NCBI GenBank assembly: GCA_013399875.1
Contig: VXAZ01009688.1
Location: 1,018,437 to 1,082,436 of the forward strand
DNA from: Gymnorhina tibicen
Taxonomy: Eukaryota; Chordata; Aves; Passeriformes; Artamidae
Length of the DNA: 64,000 nucleotides
Direction: 5' to 3'
In this document: piece by piece, positions 1 to 10,650 of the stretch
Position numbering within the stretch: the stretch's first letter is position 1
Layout of the letters: each line of letters begins with the position of its first letter
Notes under the pieces: model-generated
Databases searched by the model: none
Told to the model about the DNA's origin: nothing
What the model saw: only the letters and a program-made list of their open reading frames with translations
Translations under genes and position numbers: made by a program

Positions 1-2074
1 GTCACTTCAGCTTTGGTTCCAAGAGCCACTGAGAGGACAAAGGTGCTGCACCTAGCCATAAATCTTCATCCTCTTCTGGGATGTGCATTCCCAGAACCTC
101 AACTTCCAACACCTTCCTTGCAGTCACTTGCTTATCTGACCCCTCTGCAGAAAACTAGGCAATCTCGCAGAAAACTACATCAACAAGAATAACTACCTAA
201 GGCTCAGCTGCATTCTGCTTGCTTAGTGATCTGTGAGCTCAGGGAAAGGTCTGAGGGGCACTAGGGCTCAGGCTACACAGCTGCCATTGCAGGAGGAAGA
301 TCTTCTCCAGACTGCAGCAAGCTGTGGCACTGGCACAGCTCCAGCTGACAATGTGAGGGCTGGGGAAAGATGTCTAGAAGGGTAAGAAGCATGAGATTTA
401 TGGAACCGCCTACAGGTAGAGGCAAAACAAAAGGATGTGGAAGGACAAGACTACCCTCCACAAAATCCACCTCTCTAAAGTCCCACTGACTCAGGGGGGA
501 TTTTGTCAGACCTTTTCACCATGCTGAACCCCAGCTGGACCAACCCAACCTGCACTAAAACACTGGTGACATGCAACAGGGGGCCAGGGAGAAGGAAAGA
601 GGTTTTCAGGCAATTAACACAAAGAGAGACTTCTGCTCTTGAAGATACAAAGTCACAATATTTTCCACTAATCTTCCCTCAGAGTCACCTTATTCAGACA
701 CACAAGCCAACTGCAAATATGATATACAAGTCTGCAGCAGTCTTCCCCAGACTGATCACCAAAAAAAGAACCAGGACTGTTCCTCTGCAACATCAGCCCA
801 TGCTCCTGAATAGTTTTTCATACAACAAAACTAAACACTTCCTTTTTCCCCAGCAGTGCTGAGGAATAGGCTGTCCCAACTTTTAAGTTTACACTAAAAG
901 CATTGAATCATAAAATGAAGATTAAAAAAAGCTGTTGAGAAATCCCCACTTCAATTCAATCTTCCTGCCATCTGAATTTAGAGAGGAGAACAAAGCCTGA
1001 TGGGTTAACACTCCCTCAAGGCAGAGCCTCCTGTTTACACTACCAGGGGCCATTGTACCACTGTCCACAGACACTGATTAAATTTAACTTAAAGGTCATT
1101 GTCACCTGTTACATTTCTCATTGCATAATGTCTGTGGAGGTCAATGAAACATGAGGGCTTCTCCTTGGTTAAGACCTCTGAAAGCACAGGGCAGAATTGC
1201 TCAGCTACCCCCAAGAGCAGCAACCAGGAAAAATGTTCGACACAACCGGAGTTGCAGCTGGATCCACAGGTGTGTGAACAGCACAGCCTGCTTGGTCTCC
1301 AGAAGAAATCACCTGTCTCAAACACTTCAGGAGGAAAAAGGGAGAACTCTTAACCTACAATTCTCTGCTCACACTACAAATATCTCCCATCAGCAATCAG
1401 AACTGAGATGTCTGTTAAAACTGGCATAGCAAGTACTTAAAATGGACAAGAGACTTGTTTTTGAATAGGCCTTTCTCTGTAAGGGTCAGTAGTTGCTTTG
1501 CTTTGTAGAAGGGCCTCCAACTTCAAGACCTCTGTTTCATAGCTTTTTTTACATACTAAAAGAAACTTCTTTTTTAAAAACACCTCCTTATTTCTTCAAA
1601 GCCAACAGAAAGAATTGTTTCCTGACTCAATGCAGTGCACACACAAAGCCATTTTTCCTTAGACGTATTACAGATCATTGCTGTAAAATTAGTGACACAG
1701 AACCACACCCCAGGGCCCGTGTACTGGGAACACTACTGTAAAAAAGTGTTTGGGTCATGGCCCACTGAGTGTCTAATACAAAGGCCTGCACAAAGAGCAG
1801 GCTCTGGCTCCTGCTCTGCTACAACTGATTTACAAACTATGCTCCAGCTGAGCAGCAGGTTCCCTCTGTGTGGGCCACAGCCCTGCTTTACAGAGAAGGT
1901 TACCCGGAGAGATACCCAAGGGTCAGAGATGGGACCTTTTGCGATGCAGCAGTTTAGCAATAAAGCTACAAGGATTAAAATCAAATATTGAAGTGCAGGC
2001 GTACTTCAAAAGTGAATGAGTTCCTGAAGGAGCAGGCAGAGGGCAGGACTTGGGTCCTTGCTTCTGTCACCCAC
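1..2074 (-). other. TMCC1: TMCC1 intron (3' part of window, incomplete)
   Basis: This stretch follows the donor at 2074 and runs off the left edge. I see no exon, no recognisable repeat and no RNA gene. The ORFs here are short, start in various frames and show no family resemblance. The missing transmembrane-domain exon was looked for on the minus strand and not seen. Confidence 0.85.
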
Positions 2075-2210
2075 CTGGATGTCCCGGGCTCGCTCATAAG
2101 ACTGATAGGCAATCTTTTCCTCCATGCTGGCCAGCTCCTGTTTTAAATTGAGGATCTCGTTCTGGTGGAGCTCAGTCAGGTCATTTAACTGCTCTTCAAG
2201 TCTTTCACAT
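2075..2210 (-). CDS. TMCC1: TMCC1 exon with second coiled-coil segment (45 codons plus 1 nt)
   Basis: The acceptor is TTTCTAG|A at 2211/2210. The first base completes the split Arg codon of the previous exon, then 45 codons ([20 protein letters not shown] through YERARDIQ) end at CAG|GTGGGT (donor at 2074-2073). In the long isoform these are residues 495-539. Heptad-like Leu, Glu and Lys spacing continues the coiled coil begun in the preceding exon. The expected next residues of the family (EALEACQTR and on to two C-terminal transmembrane helices) are not found anywhere to the left, so the remaining coding exon or exons lie outside the window. The gene is therefore partial here at its 3' end. 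Confidence 0.95.
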
Positions 2211-2788
2211 CTAGAAATGACAACACATGGTACAATGGCTTTAATGAGAAGAGGATGGCAAAATGACACCAGTGACAATCAAGCAATGAACACCATGGCC
2301 TGTGTACTGAAACCAGCATGGCTGCCTCAGCCAGCACACAGCACACTCTACCACTAATACCCTCGTGCTGGGAATTAGTCCTTTCTACAAGGTCGACTCT
2401 GTGATACTGTTCCTAACCTGGAGAAAACAAACAATTACATGGTAACTGTCAAGTGATGCAAGAAATCGAGGACAGAATGAGAACAGAATAAGGTGTTCCC
2501 CAAACTTCTGTGTAAACCAAACAGTTCCCTTCTAATACCATAAGCTCTTAAGCATTTTCATCTACACTTGGAACAGTAATGGGCATAAAAATGACACAGA
2601 AATGACATGTGACTGATGCCTCAGAGAACATGCTGTTACTGTCTGATCTCTGCATGAGGTAGGTCACATGGATCTTTGTCTTGTTTTTCCTTTATCTTCC
2701 ATGAATGATGCAACTTAACAAGCAAATACCATCATATTATTTGTAAGAAGGACACATGAATCACTAACCTGCAGGCTAATTTTTCAGT

Positions 2789-2816
2789 CTGCTCCTGGTG
2801 AATGGACCAGGAGCAG
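2789..2816. repeat. Perfect 11-bp inverted repeat (hairpin)
   Basis: The arms CTGCTCCTGGT (2789-2799) and ACCAGGAGCAG (2806-2816) are exact reverse complements separated by a 6-base loop. The structure is intronic and has no known role. The stem is too short for a typical pre-miRNA unless flanking pairing extends it. Confidence 0.9.
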
Positions 2817-5800
2817 TCCTGAGGAAGAGTGTTACTCAAAAAAACTGAGTTACAACAATTCTGAGAGATGCAGTTTTGCTTCTCCCTGAGAGAGTTTTAA
2901 ATTAACTGAAATGATAGCTCTGATGGTAACAAAGGTATGAGCACAGCTATGGTGGCCACTGGGCTTTTCCCACTCTGATTTCCACTGTCTACTCATTGTA
3001 ACAGATGGAAAAAGTTTATCATACAGCCCTTATCATCTGAATCTTGATACTAATAACCAAGAAATTTCGACGGAATTAACCACAGAGATAATGCCTTGTT
3101 TAAATTTTGGTTTTCTTCTGACTCCACCTGAATTTAATTCCTACAAAAAACCCACAAGATTAATAAGCACCATTTATCTAGAATGAAGAATTTAATTGCA
3201 AGTTCTGAAACTAAGACACAAATCCTGCTTCTCATTTTTTTTCAAGATTTTTTTGGTGTTTCAGAATCTGTAGTCAAAAGCTAGCCTTTAAAAACAGTCT
3301 TGGGGGTTTTGTTTTTAATAGACAAGTATGAAGAGAACTTTCATTTATGTTCCCAATGCAATATTACTTTAAACTAAGGAGGAGTCAGACACAGCATGCC
3401 AATTTGAAGTAGTGAAACATGTGGTCAACCAGCAGTGAGACCAAGACAACTGTCAGCCGACATGGCTCAGCCCAGAAAGGTGCCAAAAGAGCTGTGCAAC
3501 TGTGCCAGGACACACCAGAGAACTGGTTTTCCAAGACTGACAAGGGAATGGCCATGTGAAGACTGGCTAATGCAGAAGGAGCCCAGATAATTAATACTGC
3601 CCTTTGTTCCCACACAACTTAAAACCAACAACAACTTGCCAACAACCAAAAAATCACCACTAAACCCACTCCAAGCCCCAAAGGCAGCATCAATTACTTG
3701 AAATATATTCAGTTTGTTAATATATTACAAAATTCTCCAGTGGGTTTACTACACAAAAAGAAACGTAAGCATTTCTGAAAATAGCATGATTGTGTTTTTT
3801 AACCTCCTCTCGCATAAACGCCTTTCATAAAGCAGCTGTTGCCAAGCAGCTTAAATCCTGTTCTCTAACAAGAAACAATTGTATTTTAATAACTACAAAA
3901 CTACCTCAATCTACAGGAAACATAAGGAAATCCTGCAAATCCGTAGAGTTAAAACAGAACGTGATTAGCAGAAGGGTTGGCTCCAATCTTCCCGGCCTGA
4001 AGACTGCAGAAGAAGCAGCTCATTCCCAACCCACGCTTCACTCCCTGCTCAACCCCAGAATCACTGCAGTTTGCATCCAAGAATCACCTGCGCTTCCGGA
4101 ACTCACTGTGTCAGGCAACTGCTATAACTGGGTTATTCTAAAAAACACACCCCTGCCCCCACTAACCAATCCTGACCTTATTTTTGAAATGACACATCCT
4201 CCATTCAGCTTCTTTTCACTTCTTGTCCCAATATCTATAACATAGAAAATTAATTTTTCCTGCTGCTTTCTATTGGTGTTCAAATTTAAAAAGCAAGGAG
4301 GGGTTTATGTGACTTACAGGGCCCAAAACCAGCGTTTCCCTGTTGAAAGCTGGTTTGCATTTAAGTGGGAGTATTACAGAAATAAAAGGGATAGGACACC
4401 TGTCAAAAGGGTTAAGATGAAATACATCCCTCTAACTCATGAGTGCCAGGGTCTATTGAACAAACTAAACTTGTCTGTGAATATAGCAGTGCCCTGAATA
4501 ATCAAATCCCACTTCACTTCATGTATGGAAAACTCCTCTTTGGAGCTCAAGAACTATTTTTTCACTAGTTGAAATGTGACATTTCTCCTTAAAAGAACAA
4601 GCTCCAGCCCAGAAACTTCTCTGTGCAGCAGACCAATGCTGCCCATCACAAGTATCACAGAGATCATCACAGCTGTTCCTATGGACACAGTAAATCGCTG
4701 GGGTGCTTTGCTCAAGTCTGGGATATGGGAAAACTTCATTTCAAATAGCCATGTTGGATTTCCACATGTTTTCTGAGGCTCACTGTGTGGGAATCGGGAA
4801 AGTGGTCTGAAAAAGGCTCAGAAACACAATTATGACCATCTCATTTGTAAAAAACGGTTTAAAGGCATTTTAAAGTAATAGCTGCAAAATACACAGCTAA
4901 TACAGCATATGGAAGGGAGGATGTGATAAAAAAGACATTTGATCTGCACTCGGTGCTATGGTGAGTAAAGAAAACTCTGACCAAACTAATGCTACAAAGA
5001 CCTCTGCAGTAGACTGTGAATGAAGTTTAGTACCTGTCTTCAGATGTCTCTCAAAATGGACGCTTTTCTTTTTATAGCTATGTCATACAAACTATCATGT
5101 AATCTTTATTTGTCACTAAATACGTCTTTATGCTACTGAACGCACTGCTTCCAGTAGTGGAGTAAACAGCTTAAACAACTAGTTATTCGTAGTATGCTGC
5201 AAGTCTTCTATCTAGGGGATACATGAAGGACTAGAGATTGCTCCCAACAGGGAGCACAAGCTGCTCACGACACTTGCACAGATCCCTGTACTTCCAGCTC
5301 TGAGCCTCCGTGGAAGGAGGACAGACAGCTTTGCAGGGATGTTTTGGTGCTGTCCTGGCTGGGTGAGCACCAGCCTGGCCCAACATGTTGCCTCCACTGC
5401 TCGGCCACACTCCAGAACAGCCTTGCCAACCCTCCCAGACCTCAGAGGTTTAGCTCCTTTGATCTATTTTAAAACACATCATGAGGACAGACTGAAGTGT
5501 GACAATTAGACTACATCAAAACCCAGACAAATGGAAGCACTAGTGACTAGCCTTTTGGCTGAAGGATTTCTTCTGACAGGAGCATGGGAGACCTAAATGC
5601 CCTTTCCAAGGCTGTCAGGCTTGGGAAGAAACCCAAACCCTTAGACTGGCCACACTCCAAATATGTGAGCTTATGATTTCGCCATGTACAAACAGGTTTC
5701 TAAAGGGATATGCAAGATGAAAATGCTCAGCAGGAACTTTATTTCAGTCTCAATAGCACAGAAAGTTCCTGCTTGTATCAGTAAACAACTGCCACCTTCC

Positions 5801-6769
5801 AATAACGAGATAAGCAACAAGCCATTTTAGTGCCTGCTCCTGGTGCAGAAGAAAACAATGACGGCCAAGGTGCTGTCAGACTCTTCCTTCCTCAATGGCT
5901 CAGCCCCAGTGGAGCAGGGCAGTGCTCCAGGGCTAGCACGTGCCAGGCAGCACAGCCCACCCCAGCCTCGCCATGGTGCTGCCAGGCCTGCATCGGGGCG
6001 GGAGAACTGGAGCAACTGGACCAGTGAGTCCCTTTCTCAGAGACGGCAGCCACATGGAGCGATAGACAAGATCTGGAAACAGGTAGAAGGGAGGGAGGAA
6101 ATGAAGGAGGTCATTGAAAACCTATGAGGCAAGCCATGGCTGATAAATAGAAACTGCAGAAACACATATGGAAAAAAAAGATCAGAACCTGCAAAACAGT
6201 AGATGATCTAAGAAAGAGGAAATGGACAAAGACCAGGTGAGAAAATGTCATGGCATGTGCTTTGTTCCAGCTTCCAGGTACAATGCAAACACTCAGTGTC
6301 ACCTGACAAGTAAAAGGCTTCTCCAAAAACTTTTTTTTAAGCTCTAACGCAACTCTGTGTTTGTTTTTGAAAGCTTCCCATAAATAGAGCAGAGTTAGGA
6401 GGTATTTACAGCTTTTAAAGCCAGTTATGATTAATCTGAATCCCAGGCCTCCCAGCATCAAACCACAACCTCCTTTCCCTTCTTCTCATCTTTTTCTGAA
6501 GAGAGCTGAGGAGCAAGAGGGGTTGCAGTTGGGGAACAGGTGCCACCCCTCCCTGCCAAGGCAGCAGCACCTTGGACATATCACGTCACCTTCCACTTCT
6601 AGGGTGATGTTGGCTTTTATCATTGTGACGGTTCAAGATACAGAAGCTACAAAACCAAGAATTTACATTTGTACAGTCATGTAGTCATCTAACTGTGATT
6701 AACCCATGAGCTCTTGCTGATCATGCAGTTACCCACACAGACAAGGGCACTGAGTGTGGTTTAACTGGT

Positions 6770-6850
6770 CCTCTTTAAAGGTCACACCTTTAATTAATTT
6801 GCATCAACATTCCAAATGACAGGTCTAAATTACTATCTTAAGCTTTTACA
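6770..6850. promoter_or_regulatory. Candidate intronic enhancer (dense developmental factor motifs)
   Basis: Within about 80 bases there is a T-box-like TCACACCT, a TTAATTAA homeodomain core, an octamer ATTTGCAT, a TEAD-like CATTCCA and a MEIS/TGIF-like TGACAG. The motifs are seen directly; enhancer activity is inference from their density only. Confidence 0.3.
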
Positions 6851-8657
6851 AGCCACATGCAGATTCTTCCTGCTTTTCACTCCAGGCTGCCCTGGTTAGT
6901 GCTTGGGGTCTGGGCTGACCTCAGGGGAGTGCTCTGCAAAGGTTAATGGCACATGACAGATAATTACTTCATGGGACCTACATGAACCTTGCTCAGAGGC
7001 GTTGGGCAGTAACCAGCTCGTTTAGCTGACAACACACATCAGTCCCCAAGGTCTGCTATTGTACTTTCAGGCCACTCCTTCAGCTGTGCCACGCTTGCAT
7101 ATAGCATTCTCCATGAATGGCTGCTGCTGTATGTGTGAAACAACAACCTACACAGCAACAGACAACAGAACCCCTCCGCTGCGGAGCAGAAGATCCAGCT
7201 CCACATCGCTTTGGGATGTGACTTGATGACACTGAGGCACTAGGAACCAAAGCTGCTGTGCTGGGTGCTGGTTTCAATCAAACTGCTAATTGTTACAAAG
7301 CAGGATTAGAAAGTGGTGTTGGTCTGGCTTTGTTTGCCCAAGCTCTGAAAAGCACACAGACAGCCTGCTGTCTCTACCAGATCCTAGCAGGCTAGCCTTT
7401 TCCAGAGTTTTTTCCAATGATTTGGCATCAGCATGTCTAAAGAGCTGTAGGGCAACTCCACGTTACGCTGCACAAACCAGTGCAGCAAGTGGCACAGGGC
7501 ACTTCAGCAAGTCTGTCCACACCCCCAGCAGCTCTGCTGTGTCTTCCAGGTTGTGTTTCACATCCTGGCAAAGTCATGAAGGCCATAAAGAACTTCATGA
7601 CAACAGCCTGCTGTCCTTCACCAGAATGAGGGCTTGGGCCTTGCATTTGTTATTTAAAGTTTAAGAATCCTGTTGACTTAGACTATACTGTCTTGGATGC
7701 CTGCAGAAGGGCAGCTGGTAAACTCTTCCCTTCGGAGCCTGGGGTCAAGCCCTTGCTCCCAGCATGTAAGGGGGAGGATGGCAGGTGTTCTGCTGGACAG
7801 CACAGGGCAGTCTGCCAAGAGCCTCTCCCACCCAGCAAGGAAAGGGAAGTATTCCCGCAGCACCTCTCCATGGGCAGCTTTCCTCAGCAGGGAGGTGGGA
7901 GCAGCCTGCCAGGCTGCCTTCCTGAAGCCACTGTCACCTCTCCCCTGTGACTTCATCAGGGATCAGCAGTACTGCAGCAACTGCTCCAGCTTTCCATTCC
8001 TTCCAGTGAGGGAAAGGCTGATGGAAACATGGGTTACCTGCTTCCAGAGCCCTATAATCTCCACGACAAGAGTACTGTCAGTATCTGACATTTAATTCAA
8101 TTTCATTTCCCTGAGTGCTGCCACTGTGGGCTGAGCAGATAAGGGAAGGGATATCTTAGTTCTGGCACATGGGCAAGATCATGTCTTTTTAGAGAACCTG
8201 AAGAAAGCTGGAATGTTTCTTTCTCTGGTAGACATGGATCTGAGTGTTGGAGAAGGCAAAGTCAAGTCGTGTCCACACTGGTTCCCTGTCATTTGCCTTG
8301 ATCCAAACCTTTTCAGGATTCTTGCAGGGCAAAGCACTGTCTGATAACAGGAATTGCATCAATGTACTCCTGGATTTGGGACACCTTATTAGACCTCTTT
8401 GGCTTGACTTTTTATCTTGAAAGCACTTTGAAATAACCTTTTTCCTTACTATCTGTTTCTTATACAGAGGGGGAGGTGAGCAGCAGGAGCGCAATATTTA
8501 CAAAAGGCAAAACTGGGAGGGAAAAGTCCTGAGAAGACCACAGAACTATTCATTTGAATCAAGGCTCCTGGGAACAGCCTGCCGAGTACTACCACCCCAA
8601 CTCTGGTGCTTTGCAATCACAGCATTGGATTGTGAAAAAAAATACGACAGCACATAC

Positions 8658-9592
8658 CTGTACCGCTCCTCCTGCAGGGTCTGCATTATCAACGTATAAT
8701 CCCTCTGGTAGCGAACCTTAAGGTCCTCAAATGATTCTTCCAGTCTTGCCTGTGTCTCTCGAATTTCTTGAATCTCATGCAGTATTGCATCAAACCCTGA
8801 GCTCTGCATATCCAGAGTGTTTGTTTTGGAGCTGGAAGCTCCCACAGGGCCCCCTGTTGTGCTGTTGGCTCCCACCGAGCCTGACGTGGCACTGGAGCAA
8901 TCCTCTTCACTGCCATATTTTGGGCTTGACTGAAAGTTCTGAATAACACCTAGAGCCTTGCCTCCTGTTCCGTCTTCCTGGCCTTCTTCTAAGGAGTCTT
9001 TCAGATTAGCAATGTTGTCTGCGCTCCCAAACTTGTTCCTTATGAGGGAGGCAATCTCCCGGGGTTTGGAAACCACAGCTCCTGCTGCTGAATGCGTGGC
9101 CTGCGAGAAACTGGAAAGCCCACCTTTTACACTGTCTACCACTCCCTCACTGAAGCCAGTGACTTTTGCTCCAACATCTTTCAAACCCTGATGCATATCC
9201 CTGAAGACATCCTTTGGCTGCCGAGGGATCCCATTCTGTTCAATCTCTCGCAGCTTTCTATGGTAATGTTCCAGTTTCTTCTGCAGCTGCAAGATGGTCT
9301 GAGCTGACTTTTGATTTTTCTTCTCAAACACTTGCTTAATGCGGGCACTCTGCTGCTTGTCTGCATTGTTGGCCAATTTCAGGTACTCTGCCACGTTGTC
9401 GTCACGGGCTGTTTGCTCAATTTTGATCTGCTCTGTCAGCTTCAGTATCTTCTGCTGCAGGTGTGTGATGGCCACTTTTGTCCGCTGCGGATCTGGGGTC
9501 CCATCAACAGAGTCCGCATTGATGCTGCCATCAGTGCTGGAGGCCACGGCACTGGAGGTCTGCGCCAAGCTGCTGACTTCCAATCGCTCAAT
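8658..9592 (-). CDS. TMCC1: TMCC1 shared central exon with first coiled coil (311 codons plus 2 nt)
   Basis: The minus-strand acceptor is a CT-rich tract followed by TTAG at 9593; coding starts ATT GAG CGA (I183 in the long isoform). The donor is CAG|GTATGT after 8658, leaving a split Arg codon (AG|A). The 311 codons follow the Tmemb_cc2 (TMCC/TEX28) family closely. A first coiled coil spans about 221-300 ([20 protein letters not shown], then [20 protein letters not shown]). [21 protein letters not shown] segment lies near 310-330, and [11 protein letters not shown] near 366-376. A Ser/Gly/Thr-rich linker spans about 403-441, and a second coiled coil starts near 449 ([20 protein letters not shown]). 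In the known protein these coiled coils are cytosolic and mediate self-association and contact-site functions. The exon is used by both isoforms. Reading past the donor would add 37 codons before a stop at 8546; I treat that as intron. Confidence 0.96.
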
Positions 9593-10229
9593 CTAAGCAC
9601 AGAGAGAGAGAGAAACATGAGTGCTAATCAGCAGCTTCACCAACAGAAAACCTTTTCTTCTTTACGCCAACCAACTTGGCAAATGGATGTAATTCTGAAA
9701 AAATGCACCTTTTTTCAGCTGCCCAGGGGACAGTATCAATCAAGAGCGCTTCATGTATTTTACAGACATCTAGTAAAAGTTGAGAAAAAAGCAAAACTCC
9801 TCATACTTGACTCCACTTAATGGCCTCAAACAATTCAAAACTCAAGCACAAATGTGCAACAGGGCACCCGAGCTTGGCAGACTGAGCACTCCGAGATACC
9901 AGTACAAGGGCAGGGGTTCACCTAACCAGAGAGTGAAGAGACCGAGAAGGTAACTGAGAGCAGAAGCCACACGGTTCAAGTGTACAGTACAGCACACACA
10001 AGTCATTCCTAGTGCTTCACCTGTTTGAACAGCAGCAACAGTGAAACCTACCACAAAACAACCGATCTACTACGGTCAGTGCTTTTAACAGAAAAATGGA
10101 GCCTGAGAGGCACCCGAATGCATGCCTCGCCGCGGCAAACCCTGCGAGCAGGTGTCTCCGAGCGGGAGGAAAATAGCGAGTTTCAAAGGATAAACCCCAC
10201 TTATGACCAAAAAAACCAAGGTTAAACGC
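9593..10229 (-). other. TMCC1: TMCC1 intron end, between acceptor and the 10.4 kb CpG island
   Basis: The last 640 bases of the large intron contain the splice acceptor elements described separately and otherwise unremarkable unique sequence. A 169-codon plus-strand ORF at 9311-9820 is partly antisense to the central exon and is not supported as a gene. Confidence 0.7.
9595..9613 (-). promoter_or_regulatory. TMCC1: Polypyrimidine tract of the central-exon 3' splice site, built from a (CT)n microsatellite
   Basis: On the plus strand 9601-9613 reads as an AG dinucleotide run. On the sense (minus) strand it is a (CT)6-type pyrimidine tract ending a few bases before the TTAG acceptor. A plausible branch-point sequence (GCTGATT) lies near 9625-9632. 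This acceptor must be used by both isoforms. Confidence 0.75.
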
Positions 10230-10650
10230 TGTTTCAGCGCAATCCAACCCGCCAAGCACCCGCCGCGAACCCGGGAAGGACCGGGCAGGCAGGTGCAGCC
10301 GCACCGGCCGCTCCTGACCACGGCATTCCTTCCTTCCGGAGCCCACCACGGTGCGAACCCGGACAGCCCCGGGTGGGGGCCACGGTGGGTCCTCCGGCGG
10401 AGGAACGCCCGCGGNCCCCGCCCGGCCGGCCCGCCCGCCCCCTCGCGGCAGGGAGGCCTCTCCGGGCCGGGGAGCCACGGAGCCGCAGCCACACGCGTCC
10501 CGCAAGGAATCTCCATTAATGAGTTTTAAACCGAACGCGTCTTTTGGATCCCACGGCTCCTGTCCCGGCGCGCAGCTCGTGAGCAGCCGTGACTGCTGCC
10601 CGCACGCTCCGCCCCCGCGGCTCGGCGGGGACCAGCCGGCAGCTCCTCGG
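10230..10650. promoter_or_regulatory. CpG island without an assigned exon (candidate third promoter)
   Basis: This block is very rich in C+G and in CpG dinucleotides, in sharp contrast to the AT-rich intron around it. It contains GC boxes (the minus-strand GGGGGCGGAGC near 10606-10617 and the G-rich array at 10416-10442) and one unresolved base at 10415. It sits about 0.6-1.0 kb upstream of the shared central exon on the TMCC1 sense strand. Possible donors exist in both directions: minus GTGAGC near 10672-10677, plus CACG|GTGGGT at 10384 and plus CTC|GTGAGC near 10580. The strand of any transcript cannot be decided from sequence alone. No TATA box is apparent. Confidence 0.6.
10416..10442 (-). 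promoter_or_regulatory. G-quadruplex motif in the CpG island
   Basis: On the minus strand five runs of G (lengths 5, 3, 3, 3, 4) are separated by loops of 1, 1, 6 and 1 bases, satisfying the standard G3+N1-7 definition. The unresolved base at 10415 touches its edge. Confidence 0.8.

Larger units (their letters stand above)
2211..8657 (-). other. TMCC1: TMCC1 intron between the central exon and the second coiled-coil exon
   Basis: This 6.45 kb phase-2 intron (AG|A) has GTATGT at its 5' end and TTTCTAG at its 3' end. It is mostly AT-rich unique sequence with somewhat GC-richer patches near 5.2-5.4, 5.8-6.1 and 7.7-7.95 kb. It contains a perfect 11-bp hairpin at 2789-2816 and a motif-dense segment at 6770-6850. 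No coding exon is supported. Confidence 0.85.

Noticed and set aside
1..2000. C-terminal transmembrane exon of TMCC1
   Set aside because: Minus-strand frames were checked for the expected EALEACQTR and hydrophobic segments; nothing matches, so it must be outside the window.
9311..9820. 169-codon plus-strand ORF
   Set aside because: It is partly antisense to the well-supported TMCC1 central exon and is a shadow of its codon composition.
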